64,000 bases of DNA from Rhea pennata. Taxonomy: Eukaryota; Chordata; Aves; Rheiformes; Rheidae. How positions within the stretch are numbered: the stretch's first letter is position 1; each line of letters opens with the position of its first letter. The notes under the pieces were generated by a model, which did not search any database, was not told where the DNA came from, and saw only the letters and a list, made by a program, of their open reading frames with translations. Location: the NCBI RefSeq assembly GCF_028389875.1, contig NC_084678.1, positions 17,328,899 through 17,392,898 on the forward strand, in the 5' to 3' direction. The position numbers and the translations under genes are program-made. Below are positions 44,433-57,796 of this stretch, in pieces.

Positions 44433-45030
44433 GCTGTGAGAGGGGAAGCCTGACTCAGAGGCGCGGGAGCCCGGCGGCGATGGGAGCCCGGAGCCCCTTG
44501 GCCCCGCGCGGGGGTCCGCGGGGGTCCGCGGCGGCCCCCGGCCCCCGGCCGCGCCGCCTCGCTCCGGCTCCCCTCCCATCCTCTCCCCTTCCTGCGCTCG
44601 GACACCCTTGGAACGGCTCTTGGCTGCTTTCTCTGAGACAGGAAGGTGTCCCCGAGTCTCAGGAAGGAAAAACACTCAGTGCTGAACCCACAAAGACCGT
44701 CTCCGAGGGGCCGGTGCTGGAGACGCTCCAGGCCTGACATCACCTGGGAACTGGAACCAGAACCGCAGCTGCACTCCGCGCCTGGTATTTTTTTCTTTAA
44801 CTTGTGTTTTTAAACGTTCTTTTTATAGAACTTTTTTTTTTCTCTCTCTCTCTCCTTTCCCTTCTCCATTCCCCTCCCAAATATTTCAGCCTCTCCGCGA
44901 GTTTAACCTTGCCGGGCCAGCGGGGCGGGAACGCGGCCGGGCTGCGCCCGGAGCCGGGCTCCGGCCAAAGCCCGGGGCCGAGGGGGAGGCCGGGGCCGGG
45001 GCGGCAGCGCGGGGGCCGCGGGAGCCCGGC
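44433..45030. other. spacer with pyrimidine tract
   Basis: Non-coding. It includes an AT-rich stretch at about 44785-44840 (TTTTTTTTTCTCTCTCTCTC) and the GC-rich lead into the GGCCCC run. Confidence 0.5.
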
Positions 45031-45034
45031 TCGC

Positions 45035-45070
45035 CCCCGGCCCCGGCCCCGGCCCCGGCCCCGGCCCCGG
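45035..45070. repeat. (CCCCGG)6 hexanucleotide repeat
   Basis: Six uninterrupted CCCCGG units. The minus strand reads (CCGGGG)n, i.e. the same GGGGCC repeat class that expands in human C9orf72. G-quadruplex-forming in principle. Confidence 0.9.
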
Positions 45071-45194
45071 CTGAGCCCCGCGCGGGGCCGGCGCCCGGGC
45101 TGCGTGGGACGACGGAGCCGGCCGCGGCCCCGGGGCGACGAGCACCGCCGCCGCCCCGCCGGGGCCGAGCCGCTCCGACGGCCCTGCCTGCGCT

Positions 45195-46065
45195 CACGGG
45201 TCCGCGGGACGGGCACACCACGAACTGGGACGTGGTGGGCACGCACGGGTCAGCGTGACGGGCACCCCACGGGTCAGCGTGACGGGCACACCACAAACTG
45301 GGATGTGGTGGGCACGCACGGGTCAGCGTGATGGGCACACCACGGGTCAGCGTGATGGACACACCACAAACTGGGACGTGGTGGGCACGCACGGGTCAGC
45401 GTGATGGGCACACCATGGGTCAGCGTGACGGGCACACCACGAACTGGGATGTGGTGGGCACGCACGGGTCAGCGTGACGGGCACCCCACGGGTCAGCGTG
45501 ATGGGCACACCACAAACTGGGACGTGGTGGGCACGCACGGGTCAGCGTGATGGGCACACCATGGGTCAGCGTGACGGGCACACCACGAACTGGGATGTGG
45601 TGGGCACGCACGGGTCAGCGTGATGGACACACCACAAACTGGGACGTGGTGGGCACGCACGGGTCCGCGTGACAGTCACCCCACGGGTCAGCGTGATGGA
45701 CACACCACAAACTGGGATGTGGTGGGCACGCACGGGTCCGCGTGACGGGCACCCCACGGGTCAGCGTGACGGACACACCACAAACTGGGATGTGGTGGGC
45801 ACTCATGGGTCCACTTGATGGGCACCCCACGGGTCAGTGTGATGGGCACACCACAAACTGGGATGTGGTGGGCACGCACAGGTCAGCGTGACGGGCACCC
45901 CACGGGCTGGGGTGTGATGGACACCCCGCAGGCCAGCTCAGTGGACACCCTCTGGGTCGGTGTGACGGACAACCTGTGGTCCAGGGTGTGACGGGCATCT
46001 CGGAGAGGTGTGATGGGCACCCTGTGGGTTGGTGTGATGGACTCTCCATGGGCTAGGGCGTGATG
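45195..46065. repeat. 73-bp minisatellite
   Basis: About nine good copies of a 73-bp unit (ACGGGCACACCACAAACTGG, GATGTGGTGGGCACGCACGG, GTCAGCGTGATGGGCACACC plus an ACGGGTCAGCGTG half repeat) to about 45905, then diverged shorter units to 46065. A perfectly regular ladder of 63-71-residue minus-strand open frames at 73-bp steps is a by-product. Confidence 0.95.
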
Positions 46066-46069
46066 GGCA

Positions 46070-47780
46070 CCCGGGGGCTGGGGCGTGGGGCAGTCCCTGC
46101 CTCCCCGAGAGCCCTGGAGCCCCGCGCCAAGCCTCAGACTGCACCAGCATCGCCAGCGTCCTGCCAGGCCCCAGGGGAGGAACGGGGCTGCTCGAGAGCC
46201 CAGGACTCCCCGTGCTGGGCGCCTTCATCCCACGGCCGCGCCGGCGGCCACCAGCTCCAGGCGCTGGGCCGGGGCCGGCGGCGCGGGGGGCCCTGGGCCG
46301 TCCCTTCGGGTCCTGCTGCAGCAGCCGGGGGATGCGGCCGCAGCCGCGGGCCTCCGCGCCGTGCCGGGAGCCCGGCCGTGCCGGCAGGGACAGGGTGTGA
46401 GGCCGCTGCGCGGGGTGAAAGCCAGGTTAATCTCCCGTCGGAGCTTCCCTCCGCAAACAATAAGACAATGCCCGGCCGGGGGCCGCCTGCGTAACCAGCG
46501 GCGCGGAGGGGAAGTTGTAATATTTGGATTTAGCACTCAGTAAATTAAGGGAGAAAAAGGAAAAAGCGCTGGGGGCAATCAGAGCGGGGCTGGCCCCGCG
46601 CCCTGCCCCGCAGAGGCTGCCCCCCGGCGCGGGGCACGGCCCTGCCGCCCCCCGCCGCCGCCCCCCACGGCGGGGCGCGCGCAGCCCCGCGGCAGGCGCG
46701 CTGGTGCACGCGCGCAGCATCTCCCGCGATGCCAGAAAAGGCATCTGCGCCAGGAGTTTATTTTAATCCCGACCTGCTCGAACTCATGGGAAATAAAAAC
46801 ACTGTTTCCACAGCTGGGGCGGCCGGGCAGGAGAGGCCCCCGGGGGGACGGTCGCCTCCCGCACAGGGGTTTTTTCCCCCCCCCCTCCTCCTCCTCCCGC
46901 AGCGGGAGCCGTTATCAGCGGCGACTCCTCCGAGCGGCTCCCAGGGGGCATCTCCAGCCCTTCCCCTCCACCTACCCCATCGCTGTCCCGCTCCAGCCCA
47001 CGTCAATGCCGCGGCGAAGGTGTCGGAACAATCGCCTGACAAAGAGCTATTTTTAGGGGCCGGGGCCCGGAGCGAGGATACAGCCCGGCCGCTGACAATG
47101 GCGGGAAGGGGGCCGGGCTTCCCCGGCGACCACTCGGCAGCAGCGGGGCCCGTAAGATTTCCTCGATGACCCAGGCCCGTACAATACAAGGAAAGCGCGG
47201 CGGGGAGATGCCCGAGCCAAGAGGAGCTGCTCCTTTACCTAATGGGAGCGACCCGGGGCCGAGGGGCTGCGGGGAAGGCGGGCGAAGAGCCGCGAGCGGC
47301 TCCTCCCGCGCGGCGAGCGAAACGCGGCCAAGCGCGGCGTGGAACTCGCCCGGAAACCCCAGTTTTGGGGAGTCAGCCCCATTTCATTTTTTTGGGGGGG
47401 GGGGGGAAGGGGGGCAGATCCCTGGAGCTGGCGGCGCTCCGGCCCGGGGCTGCACGGGGAGAGGGAAGAGGCGGCAGCGGGGGCCCGGCCGCGCTCCCCC
47501 CCCCACCAAGGGTCTCCCCCGTCGCGGAGGCGGCAGCGGACGCTTCGCTTTGGCCAATTAAGTTACTTTTTTGGGGGAAAAAAAAAAATCTTCCAAGGAA
47601 AAAAAAAAAAAACGAGGGGCAGTCCAGGAAGGCGCACGCCGAGGTCGGCGAGCCCGCGGGCTGGGAAGGGCGCAGCGGCCCGGCCCGCCCTCGGGCCCAG
47701 GCAAAGCGGCACCGAGCCGGCACGGAACCGGCCCGAGGCCCGCGGGGCGGCGGCCGCCGCGGGCCGCAGTTGCCACCTGG
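46070..47780. other. TCF15-CSNK2A1 gap, right part
   Basis: Non-coding, with an AT-richer island at about 46430-46560 (AAACAATAAGACAATG, GTAATATTTGGATTTAGCAC) and another near 46735-46810. Homopolymer runs include G about 47394-47406 and A about 47578-47612. No gene recognised. Confidence 0.5.
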
Positions 47781-48194
47781 CGGCCGGGGGCCGCGCACGG
47801 GCCGGGCCGGGCCGGGCCGGGCCGGTAACCGGACGAGCCGCCGCCGCCGCCCCGCTGCCATTTTGTGCGCGGCTCCCCCGCCGTATTTACCGCCGCTTCG
47901 CGCACGCCGTATCCGGGCTGCCTCCCCACCCCCCCCCCGCCCGACCCGCCAACCCCGCGGAGGGAACTACGCCCCCCACAAGGCCTTGCGGCGCGGGCCG
48001 CCGCCGCCGCGGCGCATGCGCGCTCCGCCACCCGCGGCGGGGCCCCGCGGCACGTCGCGCGCCAGCGGGGTGGCGGGGTTTCCGCTTCCGGCGCGCCTCG
48101 CTGTGGTCCCTGCGGCTGGCGGCCGAGCCTTGTGCCTCCGCCATATTGTCTGTGTGCGGCGGCGGGGAGGCGGCGAGCGCGGCGGCCGCGGCAG
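47780..48194 (+). promoter_or_regulatory. CSNK2A1 CpG-island promoter and non-coding exon 1
   Basis: TATA-less housekeeping promoter. It contains a perfect NRF1 site GCGCATGCGC (48012-48021), an ETS core CTTCCGG (48085-48091), and YY1-type words CTGCCATTTTG (about 47854) and CCGCCATATTG (about 48139). A strong donor, GGCAGGTACCG, ends the presumed first exon at 48194. YY1 sites overlapping the start are common in such genes. The exact start site is inferred to be near 48.1 kb. Confidence 0.6.
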
Positions 48195-51100
48195 GTACCG
48201 GCGGGCCCGGCGCCCCCTCCCCGGGGCCCCGCGGTGGGGGCGGCGGGCGGAGGAGGCGGCCGGGGTGGCGCCGCCGCGTCTCCGGCGCCGCCTGCCCCCC
48301 CCTCACCCCTCCCCGCGGCGCGGGCTGTGGGGCCGCCGCGCAGGAGCTGGGCCCCGGCGAGGGGGACCGGGCCGAGGGGGGGGAACCGGACGGCGCCGCC
48401 GCCGCGGAGGGGGGCGGGGGCCCGGCCCGCAGGCTCCGTGGCGGAGCGGGCGGTCTGCCCGCCGGCCCCCAGCGAAGGGCAGGCCCCGGCGGCGGCGGCG
48501 CCGGCTGCCCCTTGCGCGGGGCCTGGCACCGGCGTGGCGCCGTTTGCCCCCGGCCGCGCGAGGAGGGCAGGGCCGGGCCCCGCGGGCGGGCAGCCTCCCC
48601 TCCCCCGCTCTCCCGGGCGCACGGTCGGGTGCTGTGGGGGCTGATTATCCAAAAATTGGGTTATTTACCCCCAAAGCCCTGCCCCTTCCCCCTAGGGACG
48701 AGGCAGGGGGTGTGCGGAGGGGACAGGGCAGGCCTATCTCTCCGGTGCTCTTTGCTCCCCTCCGGAGGGGAGGGGGCGTTCACGCCCTTCCACGCCAGTT
48801 CCCCTCTGGTGTGGTCATTTGCACTCCTGTAATTTCGTTCGTTGTGCCTTGGGGCAACAGCCTGTGTGGCTGTTGGTGAAATATGCTTTGTAAAAGAAAG
48901 GGCAGATAAGATTATGAAATGTGCTGCGTGTGGTTTGTCAGATTACTTTATTCTATTTTTACTCAGGTCTTTGGGTGCAACCAGTAAAGTTTGGATCATA
49001 AACACTCAATCACTGGTATATTTTCTACTGATGGTAGGGGTAGATCTATGTAGAGACTCATGAAGGCACATGCCTCTTTTCTGCAAGCTAAACTTATGGA
49101 TCCTAAGTCTGTGTTAATTCAGTAGTGCAATGCTTTGCACCCAGGCAGAACCCCAGTAATTGCAAGAGAAGTCTGCAATGGTGCAAGTGTTTGCACTGTT
49201 CAAACCTGCCACCAAGTTAGGGTCTTGGAACGCTACTGTTTTGCTGACCACTGATGTGTTGCTGCTAAACTCAGTACTGTGTGCAGGTAACCCTGCTGTG
49301 TACTCCGGATGCACTTACTTGGCTTGTTCAAACTCCATCCTCAACGTGTTCCTTAAACTGCTTGGAAAAAGGAGCTTGTGACATGTTTGAGAGTGAGTGT
49401 TCTTTTGAGGTGACTGAAGGTAACATTACCCCTTTAGAGAGATCTTTTTCAAGGCTTCTTCATGGACATAGAGACTGTACTACTTCCCCTTGGGGCAGTT
49501 AACAGTTTAGTTTGTACTCAAAAGCCTCCCTCTTTTCATAAGCCATAAGGTGAAAATAATACTCACTGAGAATATTCAGACTCAAATGGAGTTGCTGTGC
49601 ATGCCATACTGCCGATTGGCCTGTGTGTTGAATGTGACTCTAGCACAGATTCCAGGTGTAGCATAGGTAGATACACAGAAATTGCTTGTCCTATGCGCTG
49701 TTCATGTCAACATGATTTAGAAAATGGCAAAGCTAAGGGTGCTTGTGCTCGGAAAGGGGAGTCTGAGCTGAATGTAGATCGGGTTGGGTGGCAGAGTGGA
49801 GCATAGGGTGCTTGATCAGCGCCTTATCTTAATCCCCTTTTAAATTAGGGTGATGTGCCAGTGTGTATAGCAGGATGCTGTGCCTGGTTAAAATATACCA
49901 GCAGGAGCAGTGATATGTCATTCTGTGGCAACAAAAAACTATATATATACTTGGGAGGGTGGGATGGGAGACATGGAATAAAATGCTTCTCTCACTAATA
50001 GAAATGTAGCTATTCCAGTTTAAAGAGGCATCTGCATTCATCCCTGATAGGAGAAGGTCTGCCTATTTTTTTGTGGCTGGAAGTCCATTTTTTCTAACGC
50101 CTCCTTTCAAAGAAGATTTTGTTGTAAAGGTCTAGACTTTCTCATTATTAAAAAGGAAGTATAGATCTTTGGTAGACAGCAATTGTTCCCTTTCAGCTTG
50201 GCAATAGAGAGAGATTTACTTTTCTGTCCTGGAGTGAGGAGGATAACATCATCTTAGCCTTGGCTGTAGCAAAGGAAGAGAAACTAATGTAATTGAGTAG
50301 CCAGATAATGTACTGTGGTGGAGATAAACCATAGTAGGGGAGTATGAGGAAGTTTGGTTAGGGATTCTGGTACTGGAGGAGAAGGCAGATGTTTCCAAAT
50401 GGTAGATTCAAAACAGGTTCTCTGGTTTTGGCAGGTCATACTGGTTAATAAATTGAGGAGAAATAGATTCTGTTGGGAATGTGGCTCTTTAGAAGAGGAG
50501 TAATAAAACTGCAAGTAGGTTTTTTGTAGCAAATCTGGAGAAAAATAGATCATGAGATATTTCATGAAATTAAGTAGAGTTAAGTTTTGTGAAGTGGCAG
50601 CTAATGGAACTCATTTAGGTGGAAAAAAAAGCTGGTGCAAAGTGAGGACAAAGAATGGTAACCTGTGAGAGGGGATTGCTGGTGAAAAAATTGATAAAAT
50701 GTTATTCCCTGAAGGAGGGAGACAATTACTTTAGTATTTGAGATTTTGACCACTCTTTGAGTAGTGGAGATTAAGTAACTGGAAATGAAATGGGCTCATG
50801 GAAGGAATTTGGAGGAAGATAGGACACCAAAAAGTAATAACAGATTTGTGGAGTTGTAGAAAAGGGAATTCTATTTTAAATCTGATGAAAGGGTGATAAC
50901 TCCTTCCAGTTTTATTAAAGGACAGCCTCTGTACCTTCCACTTGAATTCTTTTCCTGCATTTTCCCCTTCCAGAACTAAATTTCTCTTTCTGTCTTTCCA
51001 TATGTTCTCTGAGGAATAAGGGAAAAGAAGGCTGAAGAAACAAATGGGTGACATTGAGATGGTATGATTAATTTCACGTCACATTTCTGAAGAGACAGAG

Positions 51101-54100
51101 GTTTATTTCTGGGTTACAAGGCCTATCGACTCCACTATTTGTCCATTACTGAATTGCTTGTGTTAACTTATCTGTTTCATGAAGTATTTGCGTGAGGTGG
51201 ATGGCAGCCTAGATTTTATTGTGCTGTAATGATCTTGAGAGAATAAAACCCGTAGACGCCGAGGCCAGGAAGGACTGCTGTGACTTAGTCTGACTACAAA
51301 CACTGTTTGGTTTTGATTGTGAGACAACTCTCAGATAATTTTTCTAAGCTTGGATATCTCGTTCCAGGGGCTTCCAAGAGCTGACTTATCCCGGAATTTA
51401 CAGAACCTAATTGGAGAAAAAGTTATCCTTTGGATCTAGAAAAACTGCTTTGAAGAGGAGAATGCTGCTTTCTGAATTGTTAGTACTGTTTCTGAAAGCA
51501 GAATTTTTTTACAGCCTGTTTTTTGCACTCCTCTTAAGCTTACCGTCAAGACGTTAAACCTATCTGCCAGTATAAAAGATTGATAAGAAGTGGGGTTATT
51601 GATGGTGGTCACGGGATTAGTGATTCAAGGGTATCTTCTGTTGATCAGGTTTCAGCCACAGAGGAATAGCAAAACAAGCCTGACATGAATCTTACCTGTG
51701 TTTTTATTCATACTGTTCTGGACAGTCACATTCAAAGAAATGATTTTATTACCCATTTCATGCTGCTGCTTTTGGAAAATTGAACAGCAGTGGAGACCTA
51801 GAAGCTCTTTGCAGATTTAGGATGGTACCACCCCAGGCTCATATTGGAAAGGTTATGATTTCAGTAATTTTACTTACACCTCTCATAAACAGAAATAACT
51901 AAGATGAATTCTCTGTAAGTTATTTCCTTATTATGATTGACTTCTAATTTTTAAGGAATGTTACCATTTGCAGGGAGTTTTCTAAAGCAGACCATCCAGT
52001 TTCTAAATCTAATGGCTGTATTATATTATGGTAGTTTATTTAAGCTGAATGGCAAATAAAATGCATGCTATATGGAAGTGGCAAGTCATTTTGGGCTGAG
52101 GTAGAATTTGACTGGAGGCTGCCAATTGGATAGTCCTGACTTAGTGCTACAGCAGTCCTAGAAAAACTAAGATATTCTGTCCATCTCTGTGAAGTAGGCT
52201 TTTGCATACTACACCTTCAAGAATAACCAAAGGGTAAAATAACCTCTTTATTTATTAAGCTACTACTAAACGTAGAGAGTGTCCAGTGTGTCCAGTAATA
52301 TTAACACAGAATTACATGCCAGAATTTGCTTTCACTGGATGGGAGAGGTCCTACCATGTTATGAATGAGTATTTCCTTAAGTCTTCCTGAATGTCAAGAG
52401 AAGTGAAATCATGTCTATTATGTTCTGACCAAAGTCTCCTAGTTAAAGCCTTTATAGAAGGCAGCTTCTCACAGAGTGCATCTTTACATACGTGTGTATG
52501 TGTTGTCAATTCTTGTTTATTTTTAGTGCCCTGAAAATGGATTAGTGTGGACACATACAACAAATTGATTACAATATGAAAAAGCAAGAGCTTCTGGAAT
52601 ATTCCTTTTTATTTTTTTCATGTCACAGATTACAAATTAAAAGTTACAGAGTTTCTGCTAGCTTCAGCATTTTAGAATGTATGGGTGTGTCTCAAAAGGC
52701 ATATAAACTATACTCAAATCTGTGAATTAATGAAGCGCTCTGGCTTTACTTGGTGATTGCAAGGTATGAAGAATAATGCTGTGGAGATGGACAAACTTGT
52801 CTGTGTATGTAGTTGATAGTGGGGTGATTTTATTTGGAAGGCTGAGGGTGGATTCAGTATTTGTATCTCTGTTGAGTTATATAGAGTGATGAATGCTGCT
52901 AGTCATGAGTTTCAGTTAATCTCCAAAATACTGGTGTGAAATACAAAATCATAATAACACATTCCTCAGTCAATGCATTTGCCTTGCCTGCTATGTCCAG
53001 GGGAGCTGCCATATCTAGCAGTAGCTATTCAAACTGAGCACTTGGTATGTTGCATTAGAGACAGAATAATCAGTATTTAATAGATGATGATTTCTGGAAC
53101 TTAAGAGCTGTTTTACTCCATCTGATTGTCAGAGCTCTTGTAGCTAAGTACATTGCTCATGTTTGTAACAATTAATTTTTAGATAATTATGTTACAACTT
53201 TTACTCTGTGGCTGTGGTTTGTAGTGCTTACCTCTTCCTAAGCCTTCCTGCTGCCATGGGAACTGAGAAGAGAATTTGCAATGTATTGTGTGCTTGATAG
53301 GAACAGCTGATCGCAAGGATTTCCTAAAGAAATCTGCTTTATACATGAGTTTATCCTTTGACTGTGGTTAACTTTTCCTACCTCTAGGAATTGCATGATC
53401 AGACTGTTTAAAAGCAACTAACTTTTACTAAAGGAAGATGATGAAGTTTATTTGTCTGAATTCTAGATAAATCACACTCCTTACATAAACCATAGGGGAT
53501 CAAAACAGCTGAGAGATCGGTCTGTCAGTACTCTATGCTTGCTAATTAATGAGGAAAAGAACTGCATCATGTATCAGTAATTACAAAGGTAGAAAGTTCC
53601 AGAGGACACTGTCAGTTGACCTGATATTGGTTGTAAAGAGGCTGTGGTAATGCTAATATATTCCCCTTTTTGCGCTTGTAGGAAAAGTTAGCTGTTATTG
53701 CCAGGATCTTGGGACCTGACAAAATGTAGTAATCATCGTTTTGGTAATTGACTTAGACTTGGAAAAATACTGTCCAAAGCTTCAGTGTTACAAGCTTTGT
53801 GTTTTTAGGAATGCTCTTAGAAGAAAAAGAATCACTTCACATTGAAATCCTTACAAGTACTTTCATTCTGGCTTGGTCAAAGCCGTAGAGAGATGTCTTT
53901 CCTAAAAGATGTGTTCTGTGGTTGTTTCAGCCTTTCATGCGCTCCCTGTAGTATACAACATGGCTAAAGGCTACCTCACTAATAGCAAGAGAGTACCACT
54001 TGGCCTAAATTCTCATGAGAGAGGGAAGAGATGCTAACAGAAAAAACATTATGCATTGGTTTCTGTTTCAACACATGTATATTAACATGTTAGTTTGGCA

Positions 54101-55412
54101 ATGTGTGACTACAGTAATAGCCATTTCTATTTGGTTGTATCATGAGATTTAACTGATATACAATAGCAGTATGTACTGTGTTCTGTGAGGGCTTGGAACC
54201 ACAGAAGGAAAAGTTTCTGCAGAACTGGGAATGAATCAGAGCTTAGGCTTTGGTGTGAGTAAGTGGCACTGAACTTGCAGGTGCATGTGTGTCCTATAGT
54301 GTCATTGCTACTGGAACTATGGAGACCTCATCCAAAATAAGCCTGAGAATTTTTGTGTTAGGAAAAGTTTTCTCTTTGTTTTGTGTATAGTGAATTAGCT
54401 TAGCTCTTAAGATGTGGAAGAGAGTTCATGAGTTTTGGGGGACAAATAAGAAGAGAAGAGTTTTCACAGTTGACTAACTACTCTGTATAAAATCTCTTTG
54501 GAGAGGTAGGGGAATGAAGAACATTCCAGTCACTGGCAGCCTCTTGTTGCTGGAGTAAATTTGATCTGTTTTGGCTCAGGTATATGAGGATTTGCCAATA
54601 CTGAAATTCTGCAAAGGACAGTTGTCCAACTAGGCTGAGATTCTGGAAACTCATGGAGGATCTATGTGAGCTTCACTGAAATTTAGTGATTGCGGTACTG
54701 TACAAAAATGAAGACCGACTGCAACTGTGAACTTTCGTTAGGTGGGTGATGTTGCTGTCTACATTTGTGAATTGGGAGATTTAAGTTTTGCCCAAGACTG
54801 TGGAGGTTAGCATCAAATACAGAGTTATAATAAAATGTTTCTTGTTCCGTCTTCTGACTTCTGTTAAGTTGTCGTGCTTGGTCCAGTGAGTGACTTCCTC
54901 ATAGACAGAAACTGCAAGCAATTCAAGGGAGGAATTAGTGAAGCTGATGAAGGAAGAACCAGTATCAGTTTGAGGACATTGCTAGTGTAGAATTACTCTG
55001 AAATGTTTCTCCCAGTTTAATTAAACTTGTCAGCCATTTTCCCTAATGCACTGATCATGTTTTATTTTGAATTAAATCACAACTTTTCAGATTTCTTTTT
55101 TATGTTTGAGAAGGTTTCAGGTCCTTATACATTATCATTTATTATTTCTCCATAGTTGGCACAATCTAATGTATATGCACACAGTATATAATATATGTAT
55201 ATATGTCTATATATAATTTTGTGTGTGCAATGTAGTTAAAGCAGGTGAAAGAGAGAGAAAAGCTTGATTTCAAACCTACGCTTTTTTCAACTCAATTGGA
55301 TTCTAACATCTGCTTTTTGTCTTGCTGTTGTCCCTTTCATAGGTAAATGGGCTTCAGGAAAGGCTGGAATATGTCCATTTTGTTAATCCAAGCTCATTTC
55401 TATTTCATCTAT

Positions 55413-55500
55413 AGCATCATAGAATAATACAGATTGGAGGTCATCTGTTCCAAATTTGTATTGCTGCAGTTCCTGCACCACATAGCTGCACAAATCAAGT
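55413..55500 (-). mobile_element. degenerate CR1 tail fragment (tentative)
   Basis: ATCATAGAATAATACAGATT then GGAGGTCATCTGTTCC resembles the reversed CR1 3' end (ATCATAGAATCAC...GGTTGGAGG...ATC). It is badly diverged and short. Confidence 0.4.
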
Positions 55501-57640
55501 TTCTGTTGGGAAATAGAATATATTTTTTTTTACTAAGTTGATTACTGTTAGCTTTCTCCTTGAAGAGAAGATGACATCTTGTCTGGTCTATCTGGAAGTG
55601 ATAAAGTGATGGAAATATTTTGTTGGTTTTTTGGGTGTAGCTTGGGTCAGTTCAGTGCTTATCATAGTCCTTTGGCAATGTTTTCTGCTAACTTAATCTA
55701 AATTCAAGTGGATCATCTCTAATGATCTTGTTTATATAGCACTGAACATAGTTCGCTGAGTTCGCTCCTGGTCTGTGCAGATGAACTTAGAACTATCTGA
55801 CAATATATTGCTGCTGATGATGACAAAAGAGGAAGCTGTGCTGCTAGCAGTGATCCACAGAGATGTTAGTATCAAGCAATGTTCATATTCACAGATGTCT
55901 TATTTACACTCGATGGCTTATTTATACTCTGAGCTGTATGCAGGAAGGTCGTCATTTGGATACCGATTGCAAGATTTCTCAGGATACCAGTATTCTGGGA
56001 AGCTCTTGACTTCCAGCTCACAGGGTATCTGCATATGCATTGTGTCATACTGATGCAACTTTTTAGGTTTAAAGTTTTAAGTAACTGTATGCTTTAGAGA
56101 TGCTCTAGGCTAGAACCATTGCTATTTAAAAGGAGGAGAAAAAAAATCTGATATCTCTCTTACTTTGGACTAAAAAAAATAAGAATTTTACTGGAGGCTA
56201 AATATGTGTTTTTCAGAACTAAATTGGGTAGTTTTCTTAGAGCTGTGTTTTATGCCATTTGCTGTAAATGAATACATTTGGAAGGATAAAGGACCATAGG
56301 AAATTCATACACTAATTGGGTGTTAGTACTGGAAGTAAGAATACGTTACAAGAACAAAGTCCTCTGTTTGAGGACTTGTTGTTGGAATTACAGTAGATTT
56401 TAAGGATGCTAAAATCTCTTTTAAAAGGAGGTTTCGTAACTGTCTTAAATTATGTTTTTAAATCAATTTCAATGTAAACATTGAGAGTCTTTTTACCATT
56501 TTGTTGAACTTAAAGCACAAGAAATCTGTTCCACCAAGCTGTTCAGACAACAGATTACTGTTAGAATAATTCAAACTTTTAAGAACTGGTTCTTTTTAAT
56601 TAATAGAACCTCCTGATTAGAAAATTCCTGTATGATACCGGCACAATTATTTCTACCTCTTACTTGGGACTCTTAGGCACTCTGACAGGATAATTATCAG
56701 TGGTACATGGCAGTATTTTATGTGACTGTTCTCATTACTTTTTTCTACATAGGGGTTGTGTAGTGCTTCTGGTAAGGATGCAGTGTAAGTAATCAGCTAA
56801 TTGTCAGCTTGGTAATACTTAAATGGCATTTTTAAATACTTAAATGACATATGCCTATGTGGGAAAACCAACCGCTGAAACTGTTCCATTGTACTCATTT
56901 GGTTAACTTCCATGAGAATGCTGTTTGATGTCTTCCCAAGAGGTAACCGTGAGTGCTAAAATAGCACAGCCAGAGTATTTTCTGTCCTTGCAATAGGCAA
57001 GCCTGAGTATTGAACATTTCATGTCAGATCTGTAACTGAAAGCTTTATCCTCCTCTGTATGTGATCATTGGCATGTTGCCTAAAAACTCAGGGTCATGTT
57101 TCCTAGCTAAGCACTTCTGTTTTACCAATTAGTTCTATCAGCCACTTAAAAAGAAATATAATTCCTTCAGAGGTGCACTGTGTTCTTCTGAGACTGGCAT
57201 ATTTTTCCTTTGCTCCAACAGTGGCCTGAAGTGTTGTAATATTTTGCAGTGACCGTAATGTTAGCTATAGGTAAGAGTAGACCAGTTGGTGGCACTTGAG
57301 CACCGGGTTCCTGTCCGCCATGCAGACTGCTACATGTAAGTGCAGGAAGAAGTCTGCTGCTATTAAATTACTGTAACTGCTCTGTAACCTGTGAACTGCC
57401 TTTTTGTTGTTACAAAACTGCAGGCTCAGTTTTGAGGATGGAGCATTTTGTTTATTGTCATATTTTTGTTGCCGGTTCTGTTGCTGCACTTTCTGTAGGA
57501 AAGTGTGTTCAATTTAATCAGAGAGCACAAATGATGGTGTAGGTGGCACTAGGTGATAGCAGTTAGGAACGTCATACTGGAATGCCACTGGAACATAGGA
57601 AATTCTGATTCAAGTCCCTGCCTCACGAGGGTAATGACAT

Positions 57641-57796
57641 ACTGGTACAGGTTGCCTGAGAAGTTATGGAGTCTTCATCCTTGGAGGTGTTCTAGACTAG
57701 ACTAGGCACAACCCTGAGCAACCTGATCTAATTAGACCTGCTTGGCTAAATGACCTTCAGTGGTCCCTCCCAAATTATTCTATAATTCTATGATTT
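57641..57796 (+). mobile_element. CR1 LINE, 5'-truncated 3' end
   Basis: Reads ACAGGTTGCCTGAGAAGTTA, GGAGTCTTCATCCTTGGAGG, CTGAGCAACCTGATCTA, and GGTCCCTCCCAAATTATTCT, and ends TAATTCTATGATTT, the characteristic CR1 3'-terminal ATTCTATGAT octamer motif. Moderately diverged; only the non-coding tail remains. Confidence 0.85.

Noticed and set aside
45195-45905. Possible CRISPR or regularly spaced array because of the exact 73-bp period
   Set aside because: The whole 73-bp unit is repeated, with no variable spacer.
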